From Lachnospiraceae bacterium (GTDB lineage Bacteria > Bacillota > Clostridia > Lachnospirales > Lachnospiraceae): a DNA stretch of 53,233 nt. The stretch is from contig SVDY01000013.1 of the NCBI GenBank assembly GCA_015057665.1, forward strand, positions 1-53,233, read 5' to 3'. Within the stretch, counting starts at the first letter, position 1; every line of letters starts with the position of its first letter. Positions 40,529-50,383 of this stretch are shown here, piece by piece. A model generated the notes under the pieces. The model saw nothing but the letters and a program-made list of their open reading frames with translations. It was not told where the DNA came from and did no database searches. A program made the translations under genes and the position numbers.

Positions 40529-43084
40529 TTACCTATCTGAATTTATAACAATACCTACTTTTTCTTTTGATGAGATAACCGATACTTTGACAGAAATATC
40601 CAATATCTTTCTTTCATTATAAATAAATGTCTTTAATTCTTCTTTTGTAAACTCAACTGGCATTCCATGACTTATTTCATAAATATACCTTTGCTTTTTC
40701 TCATCAAAATTTAATTTAGTTTCCCCTAAAGTTAATGAATGGATTGACACGTTAACATCATGTATACATATTTTTACATTCCCACTGTTCAAGGCTAAAC
40801 CATATCCAATGAATCCTGTATATATACATTTACACTCTTCTGAATATTCTTTAAACAGTTCTGTATTTTTATACTCTTTATTCTTTATGGCATATTGGGA
40901 TCCTAATAATACATCTATATCATTACATTTCAAATACTCGATATATTCTATATCACTTGTAAAATCTGAAAGTTTATTCTTAATATCCAACAAACCTATT
41001 TTTTGTAAAATATTCGTCACTCCATTTACTAATGCCCCATCCATTTCCCAATAATATTGGTCCACTTTATTACTTCGGATATTTTTTGTAAATTCATTAC
41101 TACTAAGTAAATGTAGTTTAAATTCCCCTCCTTTAGTATTAACATCTGCAATAATAGGTGCGAATTTTTCTTGCAAATGTACTTTAACCTTTTCTTTTAT
41201 TTCTGTAGCAATCTGAGCATACTCTCCATTACTTTCATACATTTTCTGATGCTCTTCTGCACTAGCAATTGATTTTTCCTTATACTTTCTTTTAATGATT
41301 ACTTCTAATTTTCTATATAAACTATCTGCTCGTTTTTTTGCTTCTTCATCAGATAGCCTTGCATCATACATCTTAGATAATTTGCAAAACTTATATTTTG
41401 TCTCTTCTTCTTTTGCCCCCAAAAACTCCAGGTAGTACAGTTGTATTTTTTCTATATCAATTGCATTTTCTGTTAATCCTGGTAAATAACTTTCATCTTC
41501 AATATGCAAAAGAATAAAAAGAAAGAATTCATGTACAACATCTTGCATAAGTAATTTTTTCACATTTGAATATTTTGAATGTAATTCAAATGGTCTCAAT
41601 AACTTGTACATATCTTCTTCTAAAGAAAAATTCAAAAACTCATCATTATATGTCAACAACTGAATAATATATTCATTACTTCGTGCTATTTGTTCATCCC
41701 GAATTATTGAACTTGCATCCTGTTTTACTTCTAACATTACACACTCTTCATTTTCACGTTCTGCTAAATAATATAAATAGCATTGTATTGCTAAATAAAA
41801 TAATGCTTCATTCCGATTATCAATAGAATGTAAAGATCCCATTCCTACTAAATACAAGCTCTCTTTTATGATATCGCCAAATCCATTTTTTATTAATCCG
41901 TAAAAATAATTAAAATACATTTCTACTTTATGATACAAAAACTCCTTGGATCGTTCTTCTGGTATATTATATGCAGACATCAAATATATTTTTTCTAGAG
42001 GAATTCCCCAGTAACTCTTATTAATAATGTTACCTTTCTGCTGTTGCATTCTCATGTATGATCCCCAAAAACGCGAGATATAGTTAACACCATCTAACTC
42101 GGATATATTTTTTTGTTTTTCTTTATCAAAAATCCAAAAAGCTACCCGTTGGATAGAATCAGCCATATAATTCCAACTTATAATTCTTTCTACACTCTCT
42201 GCAGAAAGATCGTAAATTGCCTCTTGAAAATCAAACTGCAAATTCCCAAAAAGTGTATAATCCGTTGATATTTTTTTTACACTTTCAGTGTTATCCAAAA
42301 TAAATGCCCACAGTTTTTCATAGATTCGTTCCGACAATTGAACTCCTCTCTTTTTGACATTTACTTTGTCTGATCTTAAGAATGTTTCAACTAAACTAGA
42401 AGATAATTTTTCTACATCTTTTACACTCTCATCGGTTTCTGTTTTTAACAAAATTAATATATAATCACAAAATATTTCAACATATCTGTCATATACAGTA
42501 GTATCTTGACTTTCAATACATTCCTTCCAATCCTGCACAAAATTATCACATAGATTTACTTTTATCTGATACTCCTTATCACTACGCATTATATAAGAAA
42601 TGTATGCTTCAATTTCCTTTTGCAAAAGTCTCTTTCCACTAAATATCGAATATATTTCATAAATAGAAACAATAATAAGACCAACTGTTACAACAAATAC
42701 TCCAAAAACAGAATTAAAAGCTTCAAACACATAAGCAATAACTCCTACCACAAGTAATAACATCGACGACAATATTATAATTTTTTGTTTTAAAATAGAA
42801 GGTCTTATATTAAGATAATAATCACTAACAGACACTCCCATATATGAATCCGTAATATTACCACTAATAAGCGCCACCAAAGCAATGGTTAATGTTCCCA
42901 CGGATGCCTGAATCTGCAGTAATGTTAATGAGAACGAGCCAATATCATTTATAACACACCAAACGATACCATTTGCAACAGCGATATCAGCTATAATTCC
43001 AACGATTATTATTATTATCATGGTTGTAATTCCAGTTTTTTCTATACGTATATTATTTTCTCTATATTTGTTCCAATCTGTCAT
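40529..43084 (-). CDS. Large membrane-anchored protein of unknown function (cargo)
   Basis: An 851-residue protein with four hydrophobic segments near the N-terminus (about 18-44, 54-75, 100-120, 126-148) and a 700-residue cytoplasmic, mostly helical part without a motif I recognise. The ATG at 43084 has AGGTGG eight bases upstream. It has its own promoter (TTGAAT-18-TATAAT) and is bounded by terminators on both sides, between radC and the toprim gene, so it is a single-gene insertion into the backbone. Size, membrane anchoring and cargo position are typical of one-gene anti-phage effectors, but there is no direct evidence. DNA here is more AT-rich than the backbone. Confidence 0.7.
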   Translation of the reverse strand: MTDWNKYRENNIRIEKTGITTMIIIIIVGIIADIAVANGIVWCVINDIGSFSLTLLQIQASVGTLTIALVALISGNITDSYMGVSVSDYYLNIRPSILKQKIIILSSMLLLVVGVIAYVFEAFNSVFGVFVVTVGLIIVSIYEIYSIFSGKRLLQKEIEAYISYIMRSDKEYQIKVNLCDNFVQDWKECIESQDTTVYDRYVEIFCDYILILLKTETDESVKDVEKLSSSLVETFLRSDKVNVKKRGVQLSERIYEKLWAFILDNTESVKKISTDYTLFGNLQFDFQEAIYDLSAESVERIISWNYMADSIQRVAFWIFDKEKQKNISELDGVNYISRFWGSYMRMQQQKGNIINKSYWGIPLEKIYLMSAYNIPEERSKEFLYHKVEMYFNYFYGLIKNGFGDIIKESLYLVGMGSLHSIDNRNEALFYLAIQCYLYYLAERENEECVMLEVKQDASSIIRDEQIARSNEYIIQLLTYNDEFLNFSLEEDMYKLLRPFELHSKYSNVKKLLMQDVVHEFFLFILLHIEDESYLPGLTENAIDIEKIQLYYLEFLGAKEEETKYKFCKLSKMYDARLSDEEAKKRADSLYRKLEVIIKRKYKEKSIASAEEHQKMYESNGEYAQIATEIKEKVKVHLQEKFAPIIADVNTKGGEFKLHLLSSNEFTKNIRSNKVDQYYWEMDGALVNGVTNILQKIGLLDIKNKLSDFTSDIEYIEYLKCNDIDVLLGSQYAIKNKEYKNTELFKEYSEECKCIYTGFIGYGLALNSGNVKICIHDVNVSIHSLTLGETKLNFDEKKQRYIYEISHGMPVEFTKEELKTFIYNERKILDISVKVSVISSKEKVGIVINSDR

Positions 43085-43145
43085 CGAATTTTCCACCTTA
43101 TATTTTATTAATATTAAAAATTCCGCTTCATTATCTAGTACTTAT

Positions 43146-43175
43146 ATTATATATTGTGTTTATCTCTAAATTCAA
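43146..43175 (-). promoter_or_regulatory. Promoter of the 851-residue membrane protein gene
   Basis: On the minus strand TTGAAT (43175-43170), an 18-base spacer and TATAAT (43151-43146), about 60 bases before the start codon. Confidence 0.65.
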
Positions 43176-43240
43176 TAACTGTATCTCTTATCTTCCCTAT
43201 AGAAAAGTCAATAAAGAGAATCTTAATAACATTTAATTTA

Positions 43241-43279
43241 TATTATACAGCCGACTTTTTTTCAATCGGCTGTATAATA
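43241..43279 (-). terminator. Terminator after radC
   Basis: Perfect 14-bp arms TATTATACAGCCGA / TCGGCTGTATAATA with an 11-base loop, 12 bases after the radC stop; it isolates the following cargo gene. Confidence 0.75.
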
Positions 43280-43291
43280 CTTTTATTATTG

Positions 43292-43789
43292 TTAACGAAT
43301 TTCGTATTCACTTCTGTTCACAGAATACTTTCTTTTGAAATCATTATTTAATATGTTTTCTTCCTGAAAACTAAAATACTTCCCTTTATTCCCACCGATG
43401 ATGATATGATCCAGTAATTCAATATCCAGCAACTCTCCTGCTTCACGTAATCTCTGTGTAGTATATTTGTCATGCTTTGATGGAAATACATTTCCACTCG
43501 GATGATTGTGGACCGCTATAATCGAAGCTGCATTAGAAAGAATACTGCTCTTAAAAACTTCCCTCGGACTGATAATAGCAGCATTCAAAGTCCCCATACT
43601 GACCACGTTCATATTAATAACTTTTCCATCTGTCGCAAGATTCAAAATACAAAAGATTTCTCTATCACAATCTGCCAGTTTTTCTGACATCAGCTTTGCA
43701 ACATCTGCACTTTTCTGCAAAGGTTCTTCACTATACCAAGACGGTTCCTTTACCAATCGGATTTTCACAACGTCCAATTCATATTTCAT
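43292..43789 (-). CDS. RadC-like JAB/MPN-domain protein
   Basis: A 165-residue protein of the RadC JAB group without the N-terminal HhH part. Metal-site motif: HNHPSGNVFPSKHD (HxH...D), preceded by SPREVFKSSILSNAASI and followed by ELLDHIIIGG. Such proteins are frequent in mobile elements; a deubiquitinase-like or DNA-processing role is not settled. It follows two small genes in one operon, with GGAGG 12 bases before the ATG. Confidence 0.88.
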   Translation of the reverse strand: MKYELDVVKIRLVKEPSWYSEEPLQKSADVAKLMSEKLADCDREIFCILNLATDGKVINMNVVSMGTLNAAIISPREVFKSSILSNAASIIAVHNHPSGNVFPSKHDKYTTQRLREAGELLDIELLDHIIIGGNKGKYFSFQEENILNNDFKRKYSVNRSEYEIR

Positions 43790-43907
43790 TTCGCTTCAAT
43801 GCCTCCTCTGCGAAAGTCAATTCAAGCAAAACTCCATCCGGGAATTCTTCAAGAACAGCCAGTAATTCTTCCCAAGAATCTATTTGTAATATCTTTTCTT
43901 TATCCAT
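43779..43907 (-). CDS. 42-residue acidic protein
   Basis: Begins MDKEKILQIDSWEELLAVLEE. AGAGG lies nine bases before the ATG, which overlaps the preceding stop (ATGGATAA); its end overlaps the radC start. The coupled layout supports expression. No family recognised. Confidence 0.6.
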   Translation of the reverse strand: MDKEKILQIDSWEELLAVLEEFPDGVLLELTFAEEALKRNEI

Positions 43908-44115
43908 TTTTTTCATCCTCTCCCAGATATGAAATGACTTTATTTGCTTTTATCGCCTTCTGTAAATTATTGATTACTGCAATCTCTGCAAGCGAAACTC
44001 CCGGCATCAAGAGAATATCATCCATCGTCATTGCCAATATATCTTTCTCCGTCGTAAACCCTTCTTCCAAAAGTTTTGCGATTGTTTTTACGGCCTTATT
44101 ATTTATTTTCGACAT
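43900..44115 (-). CDS. 71-residue helix-hairpin-helix-like protein
   Basis: The ATG at 44115 has GAGGTG six bases upstream and was preferred to a longer reading from 44163 that would cross the terminator. The segment MTMDDILLMPGVSLAEIAVINNLQ resembles an HhH-type element (LL.MPG). It could be a small DNA-binding partner of the RadC-like protein, whose usual HhH part is missing. Function inferred only. Confidence 0.6.
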   Translation of the reverse strand: MSKINNKAVKTIAKLLEEGFTTEKDILAMTMDDILLMPGVSLAEIAVINNLQKAIKANKVISYLGEDEKNG

Positions 44116-44138
44116 GAAGTTCACCTCATTTCCTACAT

Positions 44139-44167
44139 AAAAAAGGGGCAACTTTTCAGTCACCCCT
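44139..44167 (-). terminator. Terminator after the adhesin gene
   Basis: Minus-strand stem GGGGTGACT / AGTTGCCCC with a four-base loop and a following TTTTTT, 14 bases after the adhesin stop. Confidence 0.85.
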
Positions 44168-44180
44168 ACATCGCATCATA

Positions 44181-47100
44181 TTATTTCTGTTTCTTTTTTA
44201 ATAAATATCCGAAAGTCCCAAGACTGATCAATGAAATTCCTGCAAGCCCAAACCACAGACCCATATTACTTTCGTCACCTGTTTTTGGAGTTGTGATTAC
44301 TTCTTCCGGTTCTTTTTCATTAGTCATTTTTGCTTTCACGATTTCTCCCTCTTCTTTGATTTCAAATGGATACTCTCCTTCATCAATCAGATAACCTTCC
44401 GGTGCATCATATTCCTGGTAAATGTATTTACCAACTCGAAGTGTAAATGTTGCAATACCATTCTTATCTGTTACACCTGTAGCTACGATATTTCCGGCTT
44501 CATCTTTAATACGGAATCCGGCGTTTGGAAGAAGTTTTCCATCCGCCACATCTGCCTTTGTTAATTCAAAAGACCCTTTCTCTGGCTGATTGATAAATCC
44601 AACACCTGCCTCATTTTCCACATCCACGATGATTCCATCTACTGTGATTTCAAAATAGTGTGCTGCCTCATCCAGTTTAAATCCTTCTGGAGCTTTCTTC
44701 TCTTTTACAAAATAACCACCATAACGAAGCTCGTTTTTCTGGTAGATTCCATCACTGATTTCTTCGATTTCACCAATCAATACATCATTCTCAGAATCAA
44801 ATTCTTTATTCTTATCTGTATCCTGATATAGTTCAAACACTGCACCTGTCAGCTTATTTTCTGGATATTCCGCATCCATCTTTGTTAATCTTGCACTACC
44901 TATAATCGCTTTATTTATTATTTCGATCTTAATGATCTCTTCATCTTCTGTAACAGATACATAGTTCAGTGCATCATTTAAAACATATCCTTCCGGACTT
45001 TCAATCTCACGAATAATCCATGCTCCGTAAGGAACATCTACAAATTCAAATGCTCCCTGTTCATCAGAAACATCTACAAGAACTGCATTTTCTTCTGTAA
45101 ATTCTTCTGCATCAACTCTAAAAAGTCCAATCTTTGCACCGGCAAGTACATTTCCTTCCGTATCCATCTTTAAGCCAGTAATCTTGCCAAGAATCATTTC
45201 ATTTTCAATGGCATTAGCATCGTTCACATGAATGTTGACCATCGCTGTATCCTGTCCCTGGTATTCAAATGCTACAGGATACTTTTCTTCGGAAATCACA
45301 TAATGCTGATCTGTTTTTACTTCCTGTACATAGTATTTTCCAAATGGAACATCGCTTGTAAATGTAAGCATTCCATCTTTATCGCAGAATAGAATTTCAA
45401 TCAGGCCATCTTTTGGAATCATGGTTCCATCGGCAGAAACAATATCTTCATCAGCAAAAAGCCCAAATGCCACGTTATGAACTTCACCTTTATTGCCTAC
45501 ACCAAACACCTCATTCATTTCCATTGTCTTTTTCAGATCGATCATGACCTTCTGACGTTCGTTATAGAATGATGTATTTGCTTCGGTAACATTTACTTCC
45601 TGACCCGCATACACAAGTTCTACTTCGTGTTCTTCTGTATTTAAGACAAGTCCTTCTGGAGCTATTTTTTCCACAACTTTATATTTCCCTAAATATAATT
45701 CTTTAGTTACAGAATTTCCTTCTTCATCTGTTGTGATTGTATCAACCACTTCCCCTTTTGAAGCTCTTACTGTACCGTCTCCTGTTACGATATCTTCTGC
45801 AGCAATTACTTCATAGACTGCACCGGCTCTTCCTTTCACTTCATAAACCGGAGTATAAATATCTTTTCCATTTGCAAGGTCTCCATCTTTATCAGCAACG
45901 CCATCTCCTGATGCTGTTACAGATGAGAATACTTCTCCTGTTTTATTGATATGGATTTTCCCTTTTTGTGCCATATCTGTCTTTTCTACCGTAACAATTG
46001 TTACACCATTTTCTTCTGCAGAATCATCTTCTGTAACCTTGAAAGGAATTGGTGTACTGTCTAACACATAACCATGCGGAGCCTGTACTTCTACCAATGT
46101 GTAACTACCATGAGCTAATACTTCCGGTGTGATAAGGTATCCATCTGAACCTGTATAGAATGTATCTAGTACAGTTACTTCCGGATAAGTGTACTGCATT
46201 GTCACAAGGTTTCCTGACTCATCATAAATCTGGAATCCCGCTCCTTCTAATGGAATCACTTTTCCAGTTTCAGCATCTTTCTTTACAACTTTGATATAAG
46301 ATTCAAACACTCGGTTGTTAATAAGATATCTGTACACTTCAACATTTTTGCTGATAAAAACATCAAAATCTGGAATCATTTCTCTGCCTTCCCAGCCTTT
46401 TGTCTGATGTACAGTATAAGTTCCGTATGGAAGTTCTTTTGTTTCTGCATATCCATTTTTATCACATACTAAATGGTCTTTTTCACTGGCTTTTGCCTTA
46501 TCATAACTTCCTGCAGATTTCAGATATACTACAAATTCTGCTCCTTCTTCTGGTGTCTCAATCTGTGTACTTCCATCGTCAGAATGCTTGATAATGGAGA
46601 TTTTCCCTTTTACGACCTGTTCTGTCACATCATTAGAAGTTGTATTTCTTTCTACTTCATAATTCTTCGCTTCTGCTCCAACATAATGCACTCTTTCATC
46701 TAACAGATATCCCTCAGATGGTGTAATCTCGCGGATGGACCATTCATCTCCACACACATAATATGTGGTTGTGAATTTTCCATCTGCATCAGTTGTATAA
46801 GTATCCACAAGCGTTTCTCCATCGTAGATTCCATATACCGCACCTGCCAATGTAGCATTCCCCTGTGCATTTCCTGTCTCTGCATCTGTTTTCACTACAT
46901 TTACACGAAATTTCTTTAACATGTTAGTCACTGTAGCATTTGTTACTTCGTTCCAATTAATCGCAATATTCTGTTCTTCTGGTACTACATAACGTGTTGC
47001 TGTTTCCACTTCTTCTAAAACATATGGTTCCTTTTCAGAAACAAGGATATCTGTAAATGTTGCCACACCATTTTTATCAGTTGTGGCATATTCATCTACT

Positions 47101-48377
47101 ACAACACCGGATAAAGAAGTCCCAGATAAATGGAATTTCATTCCTTCCACAAGACCATCTTCCGAGGTCTTTGTAACTTTTAAATCCCCACGTTTTAACA
47201 CGTTGGAAAACTCAACTGTCACTGTCTTTCCACCAGTCACTTCTACCTTCTGAGATTTCTGATCTTCGTAGCGTTCTTCCACTATCTCAGTCACTGTATA
47301 AGTTCCAGGATTCAAGTTCTCAACCTTGATTGTTCCGTCTTTTTCTGTCGTAACTGTCTTATCGATGCCATTCCCCGTAATTTGCAATTTAATTCCACTT
47401 ACAACACCATCCTCTGATGTCTTTTTAATTTCTACATGTCCATATGGAATCTTCACATTCAGATATGCTTTGACTGCATCTGTATTCTCTACTCCTGTAA
47501 TTACATCCTGTAAATCCGGATCACCATAAGCAATCAGTTTTGCACTACTGCTTACTGTAGGAATCTTCTTTGTTGCAGATAACAAAACTTCTTCAGTGAT
47601 TGCTTTTTTTGATGTGATTGTAAGGGTATTTCCTGAGGCACTGACTTTCACATCACTGTTGGATGAAGTGAAATCAAACTTTGATAAGATTCCATTTTCA
47701 TCTTTCACTTTCAATACATACTGTTCTCCATCCCATTTCAGTTCCTTCGCTGTGCTGTCTTTCGTACTGGAAGCAAAGCTAGGAATTGTATCATGTTCCT
47801 GCATAAACTCAACAATTTCTTTATAAGCTTTAGATACACCACCATTTGCTCCATCTGCACAATGGCTGTTATAGAACTTCGCACTTGTTCTCTTATAAGG
47901 TGCTGTAGCATTTCTGCATTCTGTCACAAACTCCCACACAATAAGCTGTGTAGCAAGTACCTTTTCGTCAGTTCCCCCAGAAAGATTCTTACGATTCCCC
48001 TGTGCCCCATATAAAAGTGCAAGGTTGATTGCGTTCTTCTGATTCTTACTCAATGCATTCCATGTTTCAGAAGCATTTTTATCCAGCTTGTCTCCGGTAT
48101 GAAGTGATATGCCAGGCTGGATACAATAAGCATCATCTCCATCTGCATATATTCTTACTCTTGTTTCTCCTGCATGACCGCATGTGATTCCATCATGTGT
48201 AACTGTCTGCTGATAATGAATGGCATTTCCATTACTATCATAAGCATACTCAAATGTAATGGTCGCCTTTTCCGTTGCTGCCATTGCCATTGAGGTTGGG
48301 AATATTGATACTGCTGTTAACAATGCCATTATCATTGCAACAGTCCCTTGAAACAGTTGTTTACTTTTCTTTTTCAC
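44181..48377 (-). CDS. Thioester/Cna-B repeat cell-wall adhesin
   Basis: A 1398-residue surface protein. A signal peptide (about 1-35) leads to a thioester adhesin domain: Cys85 in AYCIQPG and Gln144 in TQLIVWEF are the expected covalent thioester pair, which lets such domains bond to host surfaces. It is followed by roughly nine to ten Cna-B/SpaA-type domains (patterns G.....DG......PYG.Y.V.E...P.GY), many with Lys and Glu fit for isopeptide bonds. The C-terminus has TPKTGDES, a membrane helix and KKKQK, a sortase signal with Thr in place of the usual Leu. The start is read as GTG 48377 because GGAGG lies nine bases before it. It probably promotes mating contact or host attachment. Confidence 0.9.
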   Translation of the reverse strand: MKKKSKQLFQGTVAMIMALLTAVSIFPTSMAMAATEKATITFEYAYDSNGNAIHYQQTVTHDGITCGHAGETRVRIYADGDDAYCIQPGISLHTGDKLDKNASETWNALSKNQKNAINLALLYGAQGNRKNLSGGTDEKVLATQLIVWEFVTECRNATAPYKRTSAKFYNSHCADGANGGVSKAYKEIVEFMQEHDTIPSFASSTKDSTAKELKWDGEQYVLKVKDENGILSKFDFTSSNSDVKVSASGNTLTITSKKAITEEVLLSATKKIPTVSSSAKLIAYGDPDLQDVITGVENTDAVKAYLNVKIPYGHVEIKKTSEDGVVSGIKLQITGNGIDKTVTTEKDGTIKVENLNPGTYTVTEIVEERYEDQKSQKVEVTGGKTVTVEFSNVLKRGDLKVTKTSEDGLVEGMKFHLSGTSLSGVVVDEYATTDKNGVATFTDILVSEKEPYVLEEVETATRYVVPEEQNIAINWNEVTNATVTNMLKKFRVNVVKTDAETGNAQGNATLAGAVYGIYDGETLVDTYTTDADGKFTTTYYVCGDEWSIREITPSEGYLLDERVHYVGAEAKNYEVERNTTSNDVTEQVVKGKISIIKHSDDGSTQIETPEEGAEFVVYLKSAGSYDKAKASEKDHLVCDKNGYAETKELPYGTYTVHQTKGWEGREMIPDFDVFISKNVEVYRYLINNRVFESYIKVVKKDAETGKVIPLEGAGFQIYDESGNLVTMQYTYPEVTVLDTFYTGSDGYLITPEVLAHGSYTLVEVQAPHGYVLDSTPIPFKVTEDDSAEENGVTIVTVEKTDMAQKGKIHINKTGEVFSSVTASGDGVADKDGDLANGKDIYTPVYEVKGRAGAVYEVIAAEDIVTGDGTVRASKGEVVDTITTDEEGNSVTKELYLGKYKVVEKIAPEGLVLNTEEHEVELVYAGQEVNVTEANTSFYNERQKVMIDLKKTMEMNEVFGVGNKGEVHNVAFGLFADEDIVSADGTMIPKDGLIEILFCDKDGMLTFTSDVPFGKYYVQEVKTDQHYVISEEKYPVAFEYQGQDTAMVNIHVNDANAIENEMILGKITGLKMDTEGNVLAGAKIGLFRVDAEEFTEENAVLVDVSDEQGAFEFVDVPYGAWIIREIESPEGYVLNDALNYVSVTEDEEIIKIEIINKAIIGSARLTKMDAEYPENKLTGAVFELYQDTDKNKEFDSENDVLIGEIEEISDGIYQKNELRYGGYFVKEKKAPEGFKLDEAAHYFEITVDGIIVDVENEAGVGFINQPEKGSFELTKADVADGKLLPNAGFRIKDEAGNIVATGVTDKNGIATFTLRVGKYIYQEYDAPEGYLIDEGEYPFEIKEEGEIVKAKMTNEKEPEEVITTPKTGDESNMGLWFGLAGISLISLGTFGYLLKKKQK

Positions 48378-48402
48378 TGTTCTGCTCCTCCTTTTTTGCA
48401 TA

Positions 48403-48427
48403 AAAAAATCCCTGTATATTTACAGGG
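48403..48427 (-). terminator. Terminator hairpin immediately upstream of the adhesin
   Basis: 7-bp arms CCCTGTA / TACAGGG followed on the minus strand by ATTTTTTT. It ends about 15 bases before the adhesin ribosome binding site, leaving no room for a promoter. A second hairpin (AATAAGG / CCTTATT, 48457-48482) precedes it. The rest of 48428-48593 shows no gene. Confidence 0.7.
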
Positions 48428-48593
48428 TGTTTTACTCTCGGTATCTGTACCTGCCGAATAAGGCTAGCCAGATTTCCTTATTTGTTCTTTCAGTTGGTAT
48501 CTGCTGGTAAATTAAAAGGGTTAGGGTGTGGGAAGGGGAAAACTGCGCTTTCCACTAAAACCATATGGCGACACTACTCCCTTGGCGTGTTTC

Positions 48594-49529
48594 TTACCTT
48601 TCTTTGCTGCGTTCTCTTTTTCGATACAAATCCAATGCCTTTACAATCGTATCTTCCATCTGTTTTACAGATGTTCCCGGGGTAAAATATTTGCTGATAC
48701 GTTCCTTTGGCATACGGAATTGCTCTTTCTGATTGCCTTTTTCTTCTGAAAGAATGGAAAGAATCACATCATCATTTAATCTTCCTTCCGTAGAAAACTT
48801 TCGCATCTTGATAGCCTGTGCATGGCTCGGTGTACAATCTTCCAACTGCATGGTATCAAGAAGAATCTCCTGTTCTGTTTTTGACAGATAGGATAACTCG
48901 ACAGCAGGACGCATAGCGATTTTGTTGTCGTCTACCATGTCTAGAATTGGCTGGATGAGTTCGGTGAGGCGGATATAACGGCGGATTTGATCTTGACTCT
49001 CACCCACTTGTTCTCCTAACAACTGTCTTGAAGTTTTTCCTTTTAAATCCTGTGCCACTGGCACAGAATTCTTACTAGGTCTTCCAGCCTGTCTCTTCAT
49101 TGCGTCTAATTTCATCTTATAAGCAAATGCTTTTTCGGATGGTAAGATTCTTTCTCTTTGGAGATTGGAATCAACCATGATTAGAGTCGATTCATCATCT
49201 GTTAAATCTCTGATGATACAAGGAATTTCTTCTAATTCAGCCAGTTCACTCGCGAATTTTCTTCGATGTCCTGCAATCATTTCATAAGTTCCATCTTCTT
49301 TTGGTCTTACTAAAGCAGGAACTAAAACTCCATGTTCTCTAATGCTATCCACCAGATTAGACATATTTTCATCCATCTTTACTTTAAAGGGATGGTTAGG
49401 GAAATCACTAATCTCACTTATAGGAATATTTCTCACTGATTCACGGCTTGCCTCATCCCTCTGTTCCTGCGTAGAAAACAAATCATCGAGTGCGGGAAGC
49501 TTCATGTTTATTTCTTTGCTTTTCGCCAT
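48594..49529 (-). CDS. parB: ParB-family partition protein
   Basis: A 311-residue ParB/Spo0J-like protein. N-terminal ParB domain: IPISEISDFPNHPF, then GVLVPALVRP and the AGHRRKFAS box (about 85-95, CTP-site type). A central HTH region (about 160-185; TSRQLLGEQVGESQDQIRRYIRL) would bind parS-like sites. The ATG at 49529 has GGAGG nine bases upstream; a TTG two codons earlier is possible. It overlaps parA by 47 bases. It probably stabilises the excised circular form. No clear parS site was found by eye. Confidence 0.9.
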   Translation of the reverse strand: MAKSKEINMKLPALDDLFSTQEQRDEASRESVRNIPISEISDFPNHPFKVKMDENMSNLVDSIREHGVLVPALVRPKEDGTYEMIAGHRRKFASELAELEEIPCIIRDLTDDESTLIMVDSNLQRERILPSEKAFAYKMKLDAMKRQAGRPSKNSVPVAQDLKGKTSRQLLGEQVGESQDQIRRYIRLTELIQPILDMVDDNKIAMRPAVELSYLSKTEQEILLDTMQLEDCTPSHAQAIKMRKFSTEGRLNDDVILSILSEEKGNQKEQFRMPKERISKYFTPGTSVKQMEDTIVKALDLYRKRERSKER

Positions 49530-50310
49530 CAGCAATCACCTCCCTTGTAAAGTTCTCATACGCTTTTGCAGCCGCATTATACTTATCATAACTATAAATA
49601 CTTTTGCCGGAAGCACTTGTTTCCGCTGCTTTAATGGCAACTGGAATGACCGTCTGATATACCTTGATTAACTTTCCATAGTTCTCTTTTAAGCTGGTTG
49701 CCGTAGCCTGGGCAAGATTGGTTCGCATATCTGCCAAAGTAAGCAACGCACCATCAATCTTAAGTCTTGGGTTTATCTGTCTTTGTACTTTTCCTATGGT
49801 CTTAATCAACTGAGTCATTCCTTTTAGTGGCAGATAATGTGCCTGTACCGGAATAATGACGCTATCCGATGCAGCTAGTGCATTGATTGTCAGCATACCC
49901 AAACTTGGCATACAATCAATTAAGATATAATCATAATCTTCTTTAAAATCATTCAGATATGACTTCATTGTAAATTCTCGACTCATAGCATTTACAAGAG
50001 AGACTTCCACTCCAGACAGTTCAATATTTGCCGGAACTAGGTCAACACCCTCTTGATGATGAAGTATGCCATCATAAACATTTACTGGACTATCTCGGAT
50101 AATCCTCTCCAACTGATCTGATAATGTTACAGGAAGATTATCTGGGTCTGTCCATCCCAAAGATGTTGTCAAATCTCCCTGCGGGTCTGCGTCTACAAGA
50201 AGCACCTTCTTTCCAGCATTAGCTAAACCTACACCTAAATTTACTGTAGTAGTTGTCTTTCCAGTGCCACCTTTCTGATTTGCAATGGATATCACTTTAC
50301 ATCCCGCCAT
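49483..50310 (-). CDS. parA: ParA-family partition ATPase
   Basis: A 275-residue deviant Walker ATPase: ISIANQKGGTGKTTTTVNLG at the front, VLLVDADPQGDLT, and YILIDCMPSLGMLT. It ends with a basic tail. The start is ATG 50310 with GGAGG nine bases before it; a longer frame from 50346 lacks one. It works with ParB for segregation of the circular intermediate. A short imperfect palindrome (TCTGTAATTCAGA, near 50360) upstream may be its operator. It is the first gene of the backbone operon read leftwards. Confidence 0.92.
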   Translation of the reverse strand: MAGCKVISIANQKGGTGKTTTTVNLGVGLANAGKKVLLVDADPQGDLTTSLGWTDPDNLPVTLSDQLERIIRDSPVNVYDGILHHQEGVDLVPANIELSGVEVSLVNAMSREFTMKSYLNDFKEDYDYILIDCMPSLGMLTINALAASDSVIIPVQAHYLPLKGMTQLIKTIGKVQRQINPRLKIDGALLTLADMRTNLAQATATSLKENYGKLIKVYQTVIPVAIKAAETSASGKSIYSYDKYNAAAKAYENFTREVIADGEKQRNKHEASRTR

Positions 50311-50383
50311 TCTTTTTGTCCTCCTTTCCTGAAAAATAATAGCCACTCTGAATTACAGAATGACTATGTACTCGTAAAACGCA

